Shown in pieces: positions 1 to 8,144 of a stretch of 64,000 nucleotides of DNA. Within the stretch, counting starts at the first letter, position 1. The number at the start of each line of letters is the position of its first letter. The notes beneath the pieces were generated by a model. The model was not told the DNA's origin, made no database searches, and saw only the letters and a list, made by a program, of their open reading frames with translations. Position numbers and translations under genes: made by a program. Source of the DNA: Clostridiales bacterium (GTDB lineage: Bacteria; Bacillota; Clostridia; Christensenellales; Aristaeellaceae); the NCBI GenBank assembly GCA_004556155.1, contig SFIM01000001.1:62001-126000 (forward strand). The letters are read 5' to 3'.

Positions 1-1924
1 GCTCCACAAACGCGCCCATCGTAGACAGGATGCGCACAACCTTGCCATGATATACCTCGCCAACCTCAACATCCTTGGCGATGCCCTCGATGATGCGGCG
101 CGCCTTAGCGGCGGCTTCTTCATCGGGGGTGGCGATGGCCACGCGGCCGTCGTCTTCGATGTCGATCTTTACGCCCGTTTCGGCGATGATCTTGTTAATC
201 ATCTTGCCGCCTGGTCCGATGACTTCGCGGATCTTATCAGGATTAATATTGAAGGAAATGATCTTGGGCGCGTAGGGGCTCATCTTGGTGCGCGGCGCGG
301 GCAGGCACTCGAGCATGATGCCCAGGATATGCAGGCGGCCTTCCAACGCCTGGCGCAGCGCCTGGCTCAGGATCGCGCGGTCGATGCCCTTGATCTTGAT
401 ATCCATCTGGATGGCGGTGATGCCGTTCATGGTGCCGGCCACCTTGAAGTCCATATCGCCCAGGAAGTCTTCCAGACCCTGAATGTCGGACAGAACGACC
501 ACCTTGTCACTCTTATCATCCTTGATCAGGCCCATGGCCACGCCGGCAACGGGCGCCTTGATGGGCACGCCCGCGTCCATCAGCGACAGGGTGCTGCCGC
601 ACACGGAAGCCATGGAGGAGGAACCGTTGGAGGACAGGATTTCGCTGACCAGACGCAGCGCGTAGGGGAACTCCTCTTCAGAGGGGATCACGGGCTCCAG
701 CGCGCGTTCCGCCAGTGCACCGTGGCCGATTTCACGGCGGCCGGGAGCCTTCATGCGGCCCGCTTCGCCGGTGGCGTAGGGGGGCATATTATAATGATGG
801 ATATAGCGCTTGCTTTCCTCATTGGACAGGCCGTCCAGAATCTGCGCCTCGCGCAGGGAACCCAGCGTGGTTACGGTGAGGGCCTGGGTCTGGCCGCGGG
901 TGAACACGGCGCTGCCGTGGGTGCGGGCCAGGATGCCGGTTTCGCACCAGATGGGGCGAATCTCGGTGATCTTGCGGCCGTCGGCACGGATGCCTTCGTC
1001 CAGGATGCGGCGGCGCATGACTTCCTTGTTCAGGTAGTACAGGGCGTCGGCCACCTCGGCATCGCGGCCGGGGAAGATATCGGCAAAGTGCTCGATGGTC
1101 TCGGCCTTCACCTGCTCCTCACGCTGCTGGCGCTCGGCGCGGTCGAAGGTGTCGAAGGACCACTTGGCCTTATCATAAGCATACTCGCGGACGGCGGCGG
1201 TGATATCCTCGCCCGTCACGTTGAGCGGGAAGTCGCGCTTGGGCTTGCCGATTTCCGCCACGATCTTCTCCTGGAAGGCAACCAGCTCCTTGATGGCCTC
1301 GTGCGCGAAGAGAATCGCATCCAGCATTACATCCTCGGATACTTCCTTGGCGCCGGCTTCCACCATCATGATGGCGTCCTTGGTGCCGGCCACGTACAGG
1401 CTGATCTTGGAGGCGGCGCGCTGCTCTTCATTGGGCATCAGGACGAACTTGCCATCTACCATGCCCACATGCACGGAACCCGTGGGGCCCGCCCAGGGGA
1501 TATCGCTGACGCACAGGGCGATGGAAGAGCCCAGCATCGCGGGGATTTCGGGGGGGATGTTGGTATCGACGGACAGGGCGGTAGCCACTACCTGCACGTC
1601 GTTGCGCATGCCCTTGGGGAAAAGCGGGCGCAGGGGACGGTCGATCAGGCGGCAGGTCAGGGTCGCCTTCTCGGTGGGACGGCCTTCACGCTTGATGAAG
1701 CCGCCGGGAATTTTACCCACGGCGTACTGCTTTTCTTCAAAGTCTACCGCCAGCGGGAAGAAATCGACGCCCTCGCGGGGGGTATCGGATGCGCAGACGT
1801 TTACCAGCACGGCGGTATCGCCCATGCGCACCAGCACGGAGCCGTCAGCCTGCTCGGCGTAGTGGCCGAAGTTGAACGACAGCGGATAGCCCGCAAAGTC
1901 CATCGTGTACGTTTTGTTTTCCAT
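1..1924 (-). CDS. pnp: Polynucleotide phosphorylase, C-terminus cut by window edge
   Basis: Phosphorolytic 3'-5' exoribonuclease of mRNA decay, normally a cytoplasmic homotrimer. The start is the ATG at 1924 (MENKTYTMDFAGYPLSF), preceded by GGAGGAG, and opens the first RNase PH-like domain. The frame runs about 641 codons to the window edge, where the reading is already in the S1 RNA-binding domain (VEVGEVYHGKVVRIL), so only roughly the last 60 residues of a usual 700-aa protein are missing. It lies downstream of rpsO on the same strand, the classic rpsO-pnp pair, with an inverted repeat between them. Identity is clear. A 654-codon open frame on the opposite strand is an antisense shadow. Confidence 0.97.
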   Translation of the reverse strand, partial: MENKTYTMDFAGYPLSFNFGHYAEQADGSVLVRMGDTAVLVNVCASDTPREGVDFFPLAVDFEEKQYAVGKIPGGFIKREGRPTEKATLTCRLIDRPLRPLFPKGMRNDVQVVATALSVDTNIPPEIPAMLGSSIALCVSDIPWAGPTGSVHVGMVDGKFVLMPNEEQRAASKISLYVAGTKDAIMMVEAGAKEVSEDVMLDAILFAHEAIKELVAFQEKIVAEIGKPKRDFPLNVTGEDITAAVREYAYDKAKWSFDTFDRAERQQREEQVKAETIEHFADIFPGRDAEVADALYYLNKEVMRRRILDEGIRADGRKITEIRPIWCETGILARTHGSAVFTRGQTQALTVTTLGSLREAQILDGLSNEESKRYIHHYNMPPYATGEAGRMKAPGRREIGHGALAERALEPVIPSEEEFPYALRLVSEILSSNGSSSMASVCGSTLSLMDAGVPIKAPVAGVAMGLIKDDKSDKVVVLSDIQGLEDFLGDMDFKVAGTMNGITAIQMDIKIKGIDRAILSQALRQALEGRLHILGIMLECLPAPRTKMSPYAPKIISFNINPDKIREVIGPGGKMINKIIAETGVKIDIEDDGRVAIATPDEEAAAKARRIIEGIAKDVEVGEVYHGKVVRILSTMGAFVE

Positions 1925-1992
1925 TGTTTTTCTCTCTCCTCCACATCTTCTTCTTCCAGATACGGCGCACCTGCGCGCGTATCCATAACAGA

Positions 1993-2044
1993 AAGGCTAA
2001 CGGGGGTTTGACGAACGATACGCCAAAGCGATCCCGTTAGCCTT
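1993..2044 (-). promoter_or_regulatory. Inverted repeat in the pnp leader
   Basis: A 12-bp perfect stem (AAGGCTAACGGG at 1993-2004 with CCCGTTAGCCTT at 2033-2044) encloses a 28-nt loop between rpsO and pnp. On the minus strand it is followed by TTTCTGTT, a poor U-run. It is better read as an RNA-processing or attenuation hairpin than a full terminator. In E. coli the rpsO-pnp spacer carries an RNase III hairpin for pnp autoregulation; an equivalent role here is inference. Confidence 0.55.
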
Positions 2045-2053
2045 GCTTTGCGC

Positions 2054-2311
2054 TTACTTGCGCAGACCCAGCTGAGCGACCAGGGTGCGGTAACGCTCGA
2101 TGTCGGTCTTCTTGAGGTACTCCAGCAGGCCGCGGCGCTGACCAACCATCAGCAGCAGGCCACGACGGCTATGATGGTCGTTCTTGTTGCTCTTGAGGTG
2201 CTCGTTCAGGTGATTGATGCGAGCGGTCAGCAGAGCGACCTGTACTTCGGGGGAACCGGTGTCGCCTTCATGGCGGGCGTAGGTCTGCATAATTTCAGCC
2301 TTGTTGATCAT
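2054..2311 (-). CDS. rpsO: 30S ribosomal protein S15
   Basis: Primary 16S rRNA-binding protein of the small subunit platform. The 85-residue product (MINKAEIMQTYARHEGDTGS... to LVAQLGLRK) has the S15 hallmarks DTGSPEVQVALLT and the H-L-K-x-N-K-x-D-H-H-S-R-R-G-L segment. The start at 2311 is chosen because GAAGGAGGATC lies just upstream. A longer in-frame extension to 2482 would run through the promoter and is rejected. It is first in an rpsO-pnp transcription unit driven from 2421-2449 and divergent from DUF177-rpmF. Confidence 0.97.
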   Translation of the reverse strand: MINKAEIMQTYARHEGDTGSPEVQVALLTARINHLNEHLKSNKNDHHSRRGLLLMVGQRRGLLEYLKKTDIERYRTLVAQLGLRK

Positions 2312-2420
2312 AGCATGATCCTCCTTCTTGGGGGTGGCGCCCCGTATCAATCGCCGCGCGCACAGAAAGCCGTTGGAGTGTCGGAAACCCGAGCGCACGG
2401 TTCTAAAAACCACGCTTACC

Positions 2421-2449
2421 ATTGTAGCATGGACGGGCGGGTTTGTAAA
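2421..2449 (-). promoter_or_regulatory. Sigma-A promoter for rpsO-pnp
   Basis: Minus strand TTTACA (2444-2449), a 17-nt spacer, then TACAAT (2421-2426). The expected transcript start near 2414 leaves a leader of about 100 nt before rpsO. Confidence 0.75.
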
Positions 2450-2564
2450 CATGTAATTAGAATTTTTTGCCTGCTTGGGCACGATTTATTCATTATATAG
2501 TGCATCGGATCGGGACATTATGCAAAATCCTGCAAAAATAAGGCAATTATCGCGCGATAAAGTG

Positions 2565-2593
2565 TTGACAAAAGCGCGCCGGCTCACTATAAT
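2565..2593 (+). promoter_or_regulatory. Consensus sigma-A promoter for DUF177-rpmF
   Basis: TTGACA (2565-2570), a 17-nt spacer, TATAAT (2588-2593): both hexamers match consensus exactly. Transcription would start near 2600, which excludes upstream start codons for the DUF177 gene. Confidence 0.9.
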
Positions 2594-2621
2594 AGTGCTG
2601 TTCACGATGGGAGGGAGTGCC

Positions 2622-3137
2622 TTGCTGCTGGATGTTTCACGCGCTATGCGAACGCCTGGCGAGGCGTTTCTGTTTGTCCATCACGAGCGGATCGAGCCGC
2701 AGGATATCTGCGGCGAAACGGTAACGTTCGAGGATCCCGTGATCCTTGAAGGTTGCTTTTCCATGTCCGGCGCTCATCTCACCCTCGACGGCACGCTGAC
2801 GGCCACGGCCCACTCCCGCTGCTGTAACTGCCTTGAGATGGCCACCGTAAACCTGAAAGTGCCCTTTCATGAAGTGTTTACCCAGGTGGACAAGATAACG
2901 CCCGAGCAGGAGGACGATCCGGATTGTCAGGTGTTTGCCAATTCCAAGGTAGAGTTGAATCACCTGGCGCTCACATTGGCGCTGCTGGAGCTGCCCATCC
3001 GTATCCTGTGCAGACCGGATTGCGACGGATATAAGCGCATGGCACCCCAGTACACGGCTGGCCGGGAGGATGCTGATCATCCTTTCGCTAAGCTCAAAAA
3101 CTTGTTTAATAAGGATCAGAATGATCAGGAGGTATAA
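2622..3137 (+). CDS. DUF177 (YceD-type) protein
   Basis: Member of the DUF177 family, found next to rpmF across bacteria and linked in some species to 23S rRNA/ribosome biogenesis. The product of about 171 residues starts at the TTG at 2622 (LLLDVSRAMRTPGEAF), with GGGAGGGAG just upstream. An ATG at 2607 is in frame but has no ribosome site and sits almost at the transcript start. The central CCNC is the usual Cys cluster of the family. The later CRPDCDGYKRM stretch lacks the second Cys pair many relatives carry. It ends 2 nt before rpmF, whose AGGAGG overlaps its last codons, so the two are probably translated together. Confidence 0.88.
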   Translation: MLLDVSRAMRTPGEAFLFVHHERIEPQDICGETVTFEDPVILEGCFSMSGAHLTLDGTLTATAHSRCCNCLEMATVNLKVPFHEVFTQVDKITPEQEDDPDCQVFANSKVELNHLALTLALLELPIRILCRPDCDGYKRMAPQYTAGREDADHPFAKLKNLFNKDQNDQEV

Positions 3138-3139
3138 TC

Positions 3140-3325
3140 ATGGCTCTTCCCAAAGGAAAAATCTCCAAGGCTCGTAAGCACAGCCGCCGCGCGAACTGGA
3201 AACTGACTCTCCCCGCGATCGTGGATTGCCCCCAGTGCCACAAGAAGATGCTGGCGCACCGCGTCTGCAAGAACTGCGGCTACTATAACGGCGTTGCCGT
3301 CGTGGCGCACGAGGAAGATAAATAA
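3140..3325 (+). CDS. rpmF: 50S ribosomal protein L32
   Basis: Small zinc-binding large-subunit protein of 61 residues. It starts MALPKGKISKARKHSRRANW and carries the zinc knuckle C-P-Q-C...C-K-N-C typical of the Cys-containing L32 paralogue. AGGAGG within the end of the DUF177 gene is its ribosome site. It is co-transcribed with DUF177 from the promoter at 2565-2593. A weak GCCGC/GCGGC hairpin follows it, with no convincing U-run. Confidence 0.97.
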   Translation: MALPKGKISKARKHSRRANWKLTLPAIVDCPQCHKKMLAHRVCKNCGYYNGVAVVAHEEDK

Positions 3326-3360
3326 ATTTGCCGCCGCATTACGCGGCTTGCCCTTTGGCC

Positions 3361-3592
3361 CTTTGAAGGAGAGGAGTACGCCCTAATACCTGGGCAGAGA
3401 GAGCGGTTCATTGGCTGAAAGACCGCTTGCGGGGATCGGACGGAAGGTCGCTCCGGAGGGAGACAGGTGAAACCAAGTAGCCTGTCCGTTTGGCGTACGT
3501 TAAAGCGCCCAGAGGCAGCGGCTTCCGCTGCGAAGCAAGGTGGTACCACGGGTCGCCCCGTCCATGCAGATGGATTGGGGCGGCTTTTGTTT
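3361..3592 (+). promoter_or_regulatory. T-box riboswitch leader of valS
   Basis: The tRNA-sensing leader has the invariant T-box bulge AAGGTGGTACCACGG (3537-3551). Stem I is closed by GTACGCC (3375-3381) with GGCGTAC (3492-3498). The terminator stem GCCCCGTCCAT...ATGGATTGGGGC is followed by TTTTGTTTTT (about 3554-3592). GTA at 3477-3479 lies where the specifier codon is expected and would read valine, agreeing with the gene; that assignment is inference. Uncharged tRNA-Val would favour the antiterminator. I see no clear separate promoter between rpmF and this leader. Confidence 0.93.
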
Positions 3593-3612
3593 TTCTGAAA
3601 GGAGCGACTGCA

Positions 3613-6327
3613 ATGCCTGAAGAATTCAACATGGAAAAGCAATATAATCCCCAGGCGATCGAGGATAAAACCTACCGCCATTGGGAGGAAAGCGGCGCGT
3701 TTACCGCCCATCGCGTGGCGGGCAAGAAGCCCTTTACCATCGTGATGCCCCCGCCCAACATCACCGGCCAGCTGCATATGGGCCATGCCATGGACTGCAC
3801 CCTGCAGGATGCACTGACCCGCTATCACCGCATGAAGGGCGATCCTACCCTATGGCTGCCCGGCACAGATCACGCTTCCATCGCCACCGAGGTCAAGGTG
3901 GTGGAAAAGCTGGCCAAGGAAGGCATTAAAAAGCAGGATATCGGCCGAGAAGAGTTCCTCAAGCATGCCTGGGACTGGAAGAAAGAATACGGCGGCCGCA
4001 TTTCCCGCCAGCTGCGCCGCATGGGCGCCAGCTGCGATTGGTCGCGCGAGCGCTTCACCATGGACGAGGGCTGCTCCCGCGCGGTGCGCGAGGTGTTTGT
4101 AAGCCTGTACGAAAAGGGCCTGATCTATCAGGGCAACCGCCTGATCAACTGGTGTCCCTGCTGCAATACTTCCATTTCGGACGCCGAGGTGGAATACGAA
4201 GAAAAAGAGGGCAATTTCTGGCATCTGCTCTATCCCGTCAAGGAAACGGGCGAAATGCTGGAGCTGGCCACCACCCGCCCCGAAACCATGCTGGGCGATA
4301 CCGCCGTGGCCATCAACCCGGCCGATCCGCGCTATGCGCATCTGCATGGCTGCCATGTGATGCTGCCCCTGGTGAACCGTGAAATCCCCATCGTGTGCGA
4401 TGAGCACGCCGATATGGAAAAGGGCACGGGCGTGGTAAAGATCACCCCCGCGCACGATCCCAACGACTTTGAGGTGGGTCAGCGCCATCAACTGCCCATC
4501 GTGCGTGTGTTCACCTACGACGGCCATATGACCGGCGCGGCCGACGCGGCGGCGGCTGAGGAGCTGTTTGCCTCCGGCAAGGCCACGGTGAATGAGCCGC
4601 ATGTGCTGGATTGCGGCAAGTATGCCGGCATGACCACCATGGAGGCGCGCAAGGCTATTGTGGAGGATCTGACGGCGCTGGGCCTGCTTAAGTCCATCGA
4701 GCCTCTCAAGCACGAGGTGGGCACCTGCTATCGCTGCCATCATGTGGTGGAGCCCATGGTGTCCAAGCAGTGGTTCGTCAAGATGGAGCCGCTGGCCAAG
4801 CCCGCCATCAAGGCTGTGAAGCAGGGCGAAACCCGCTTTATCCCCGATCGCTTCAGCAAAATCTATTATAACTGGATGGAAAACATCCGTGATTGGTGCA
4901 TCAGCCGCCATCTGTGGTGGGGCCATCGCATTCCCGCATGGTACTGCGAGGACTGCGGCGAAACCATTGTATCCCGCGAGGATCCCACCGTGTGCCCCAA
5001 GTGCGGCAAGACTCACCTGCATCAGGATGAGGATGTGCTGGACACCTGGTTCTCCTCCGCCCTGTGGCCCTTCTCCACGCTGGGCTGGCCGGACAATACC
5101 GACGATCTCAAATACTTCTATCCCACCAGCACGCTGGTGACGGGCTATGATATCATCTTCTTCTGGGTGGCGCGCATGATCTTTAGCGGCCTGGAGCAGA
5201 TGGGTCATGTGCCCTTTGATACCGTGCTGATCCACGGCCTGGTGCGTGACGAGCAGGGCCGCAAGATGAGCAAGTCCTTGGGCAACGGCATCGATCCTCT
5301 GGAGGTAATCGATCAGTACGGCGCGGACGCGCTGCGCTTCTCCCTGTGCATGGGCATCAGCCCCGGCAACGATACCCGCTACTCCACCACCAAGCTGGAG
5401 TCCGCCCGCAACTTCGCCAATAAAGTATGGAACGCCAGCCGCTTTGTGCTGATGAACCTGGACGGCGTGGAAACGCTGGAGGGCAAGACTCTGCAGCTGC
5501 CCGATCAGTGGATTCTCAGCCGTTATCATGAATGTGCGCAGGAGGTAACAGCGCACTTTGACGAGTGTGAGTTCGGACTGGCCGCGCAGAAGATTTATGA
5601 TTTTGCGTGGAGCGAATTCTGCGATTGGTACATCGAACTGGCCAAGGGCGGTCTGCTGGGCGAGGATGCGCAGCGCAAGGCTACGGTGCGCGCGGTGCTC
5701 AGCTATGTGCTCAGCGGCTTGCTGCGCATGCTGCATCCCTTCATGCCCTTCCTGACCGAAACGGTTTACGCCTTCCTGCCCGGCTGCGAGGAAGCCTCCT
5801 GCATGCTGTCCGATTGGCCGCGTGCGGAAGAAATCCCCTTCTTCCCTGCTCAGGAGGCGCAGATGGAGGGCATTATGGAAATCATCCGCGCTGTGCGCAA
5901 CCTGCGCGCTGAAATGAACGTGCAGGCCGGTCACAAGGCTCGCCTGATGATTCGCCCGGCCGACGGCTGGCAGGATGCGGTTGCCGGTGCGGAGGTGTTC
6001 TTCCAGCGCCTGGCCAGCGCGTCTGAGCTGGACGTGCTTTCCAGCGATCAGGCCGTGACCGAAAAGACCGTGGGCGCGGTGGTGACCGCCGGCGAAATCC
6101 TGATTCCGCTGGGCGATCTGGTGGATATCGAAAAGGAAATCGCCCGCCTGAACAAGGAGCGCGATAACCTGCTCAAGGAAATCGCCCGCGCGGAGGGCAA
6201 GCTGAACAACGAGGGCTTCCTGCGCAAGGCGCCCGAGGCGCTGGTGCAGGCCGAGCGCGACAAGCTGGCAGGCAATCAGACCAAGCTGGTCGCCCTGGAT
6301 GCGCGCATCGCCGATCTGAAGCAATAA
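3613..6327 (+). CDS. valS: Valyl-tRNA synthetase
   Basis: Class I synthetase of 904 residues that charges tRNA-Val and edits mischarged threonine. The start ATG at 3613 (MPEEFNMEKQYNPQAIEDK) follows AAAGGAGCG and the T-box terminator; the longer open frame back to 3490 runs into the T-box and is not used. Visible landmarks: the HIGH-type motif PPNITGQLHMGHA, the editing domain with ATTRPETMLGDTAVA, a Cys cluster CEDCGE...CPKCGK, the KMSKS loop GRKMSKSLGN, and a C-terminal charged coiled-coil arm. It heads an operon with rsmH, rsmI and two further genes. Confidence 0.98.
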   Translation: MPEEFNMEKQYNPQAIEDKTYRHWEESGAFTAHRVAGKKPFTIVMPPPNITGQLHMGHAMDCTLQDALTRYHRMKGDPTLWLPGTDHASIATEVKVVEKLAKEGIKKQDIGREEFLKHAWDWKKEYGGRISRQLRRMGASCDWSRERFTMDEGCSRAVREVFVSLYEKGLIYQGNRLINWCPCCNTSISDAEVEYEEKEGNFWHLLYPVKETGEMLELATTRPETMLGDTAVAINPADPRYAHLHGCHVMLPLVNREIPIVCDEHADMEKGTGVVKITPAHDPNDFEVGQRHQLPIVRVFTYDGHMTGAADAAAAEELFASGKATVNEPHVLDCGKYAGMTTMEARKAIVEDLTALGLLKSIEPLKHEVGTCYRCHHVVEPMVSKQWFVKMEPLAKPAIKAVKQGETRFIPDRFSKIYYNWMENIRDWCISRHLWWGHRIPAWYCEDCGETIVSREDPTVCPKCGKTHLHQDEDVLDTWFSSALWPFSTLGWPDNTDDLKYFYPTSTLVTGYDIIFFWVARMIFSGLEQMGHVPFDTVLIHGLVRDEQGRKMSKSLGNGIDPLEVIDQYGADALRFSLCMGISPGNDTRYSTTKLESARNFANKVWNASRFVLMNLDGVETLEGKTLQLPDQWILSRYHECAQEVTAHFDECEFGLAAQKIYDFAWSEFCDWYIELAKGGLLGEDAQRKATVRAVLSYVLSGLLRMLHPFMPFLTETVYAFLPGCEEASCMLSDWPRAEEIPFFPAQEAQMEGIMEIIRAVRNLRAEMNVQAGHKARLMIRPADGWQDAVAGAEVFFQRLASASELDVLSSDQAVTEKTVGAVVTAGEILIPLGDLVDIEKEIARLNKERDNLLKEIARAEGKLNNEGFLRKAPEALVQAERDKLAGNQTKLVALDARIADLKQ

Positions 6328-6332
6328 TTACG

Positions 6333-7271
6333 ATGACTGAAATTCAATTCAAACATGAGCCCGTGCTGCTGCACGAGGTGCTTGCGTGGCTTGACCCGGC
6401 TGCCGGCGGCGTATTTGCCGACGGCACGCTGGGCGGCGGCGGGCATAGCGAGCGTATCCTGCAAAGGATTGGCGACAGCGGCCTTCTCTATGGCATCGAC
6501 CGGGACGAGGACGCCCTGCGCGCCGCCACGGCAAGGCTGGGCGGCTATCCGGGCTTCCGGCCGATTCACGGCAATTTTCACGATATCGATACCCTGCTGC
6601 CTGCGGGCGTGCTGTTGGATGGGGGATTGCTTGATCTGGGCGTTTCCTCCTATCAGCTGGACACCCCGCAACGCGGCTTTTCCTACCACGAGGACGCGCC
6701 GCTGGACATGCGCATGGACCGTACCCAGGGCGAAACGGCGGCGCAGTGGCTGTCGCGCGTGGACGAGCGCACGATCACCCAAACGCTGTATGATTACGGC
6801 GATGAAAAGTGGGCGGCGCGCATTGCCAAAATCATTGTGGAGCGCCGCGAGCAGCAGCCCATCCTGACCACGGGCGATCTGGTTGCCTGCGTGGACGCAG
6901 CCATTCCCAAGGCTGTGCGCCGCAAGGATGACGGCCATCCCGCGCGCCGCACCTTTCAGGCGGTGCGCATCGCAGTCAATGATGAAATCGCCCCGCTGGA
7001 AAAGGCGCTGAACGACTGGGTATCCCGCATCCGCCCCGGCGGCAGGATGTGCGTGATCACCTTCCATTCCATTGAGGATCGCATCGTAAAGCGGGTGTTC
7101 CGCACGATGCAGAATCCCTGCATCTGCCCGCCCAAAGCGCCTATCTGTACCTGCGGGCGCGTGCCCATTGCGCGCGTGATGGGCGGCGGCGCCATCAAGC
7201 CCACGGCGGAGGAGCTAAGCCGCAATTCTCGCGCCCACAGCGCCACATTGCGCGTGGTGCAGAAGCTGTAA
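6333..7271 (+). CDS. rsmH: 16S rRNA (cytosine-1402-N4)-methyltransferase
   Basis: SAM-dependent methyltransferase (MraW) acting on C1402 of 16S rRNA near the P site. The 312-residue product shows HEPVLLHEVL, the SAM-binding DGTLGGGGHS, LDLGVSSYQLD and the C-terminal FHSIEDRIVKRVF motif, all diagnostic. It begins 5 nt after valS with no clear ribosome site, so translational coupling is likely. Here it sits with rsmI, which modifies the same nucleotide, rather than at the head of a dcw cluster as in many Bacillota. Confidence 0.97.
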   Translation: MTEIQFKHEPVLLHEVLAWLDPAAGGVFADGTLGGGGHSERILQRIGDSGLLYGIDRDEDALRAATARLGGYPGFRPIHGNFHDIDTLLPAGVLLDGGLLDLGVSSYQLDTPQRGFSYHEDAPLDMRMDRTQGETAAQWLSRVDERTITQTLYDYGDEKWAARIAKIIVERREQQPILTTGDLVACVDAAIPKAVRRKDDGHPARRTFQAVRIAVNDEIAPLEKALNDWVSRIRPGGRMCVITFHSIEDRIVKRVFRTMQNPCICPPKAPICTCGRVPIARVMGGGAIKPTAEELSRNSRAHSATLRVVQKL

Positions 7272-7280
7272 GGAGAAGCT

Positions 7281-8144
7281 ATGCTGTACGTAGTCGCCAC
7301 GCCCATCGGAAACCTGGGGGATATGAGCCCGCGCGCCGTCGAGGTGCTCAAAAGCGTTGCGCTCATCGCCGCCGAGGATACCCGCATGACCATGAAGCTG
7401 ACCCAGCGCTTCGGCATTGAAACCCCGTTGACCAGCTGTCACCGCCATAACGAACAGGGCAAGGCGGAGGGGATTGTGCGCCGGATGCTGGAGGAAGGCA
7501 TCGACGTGGCTGTTGTGACCGACGCGGGCACGCCGGCCATCTCGGATCCGGGGACGATCCTGGTGCGTCAGGTTGCCGAGGCAGGCATCGAAGTGGTGGC
7601 CGTGCCCGGCCCCAGCGCAATGGCCGCTGCCATGTCCGTATCGGGCATCGATGTGACGGAGTTCACCTTCCTGGGCTTTCTGCCCCGCGAAAAAAAGGAT
7701 TTGCAGGCCGCCCTGCGCTCCGCCGCGCAGCGCACGCAGGCGGGCATTGTGCATGAATCGCCCTACCGCGTGCTGGATTTCATGCGCGTGCTGGCCGATA
7801 CCCTGCCCCAGGCCTATGTCAGCGTCAGCTGCGACCTGAGCAAGCTGCACGAGCTGACCCTGCGCGGCCCGGTGGCTGAGGTGCTGGCCCGTATGGAAGC
7901 GAATGATAAAACCGAAAAGGGCGAATACTGTATTGTCATCGATTTTCGCGCCGTGCCGCGCGAGGAGCCCAAGGCGGAAAGCACCCTGTGCCTGGAGGCA
8001 CGGCTGCTGGATCTGCTGCTGCAAGGCGCGGATATGCGCGACGCCAGCCGCCGCCTGGTAGAGGAAGGCGAGAAAAAGAATGCCGTGTACGCGGCTGCCC
8101 TGCGATTGAAGGGTATGCTGCGCGAGGAAGAACTGGAAGAATGA
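7281..8144 (+). CDS. rsmI: 16S rRNA (cytidine-1402-2'-O)-methyltransferase
   Basis: Tetrapyrrole-methylase-fold enzyme of 287 residues that adds the 2'-O-methyl to C1402, the same base RsmH methylates at N4. Motifs: LYVVATPIGNLGDMSPRA at the N-terminus, AEDTRMTMKL, the SAM loop VTDAGTPAISDPG and VPGPSAM. AAGGAGAAGCT precedes the ATG. The stop overlaps the next gene's start (ATGA), giving a tight rsmH-rsmI-downstream unit. Confidence 0.97.
   Translation: MLYVVATPIGNLGDMSPRAVEVLKSVALIAAEDTRMTMKLTQRFGIETPLTSCHRHNEQGKAEGIVRRMLEEGIDVAVVTDAGTPAISDPGTILVRQVAEAGIEVVAVPGPSAMAAAMSVSGIDVTEFTFLGFLPREKKDLQAALRSAAQRTQAGIVHESPYRVLDFMRVLADTLPQAYVSVSCDLSKLHELTLRGPVAEVLARMEANDKTEKGEYCIVIDFRAVPREEPKAESTLCLEARLLDLLLQGADMRDASRRLVEEGEKKNAVYAAALRLKGMLREEELEE

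Noticed and set aside
47..2011. 654-codon open frame on the plus strand opposite pnp
   Set aside because: Antisense shadow of pnp; GC-rich codon bias leaves the complementary frame open. The same applies to long antisense frames at 3850-6324 (opposite valS), 40016-41899 (opposite ddl/murF), 57099-58691 and 61734-63719.
3490..3612. N-terminal extension of valS into the T-box
   Set aside because: In-frame, but it would translate the antiterminator/terminator; the ATG at 3613 has a good ribosome site and starts the conserved protein.
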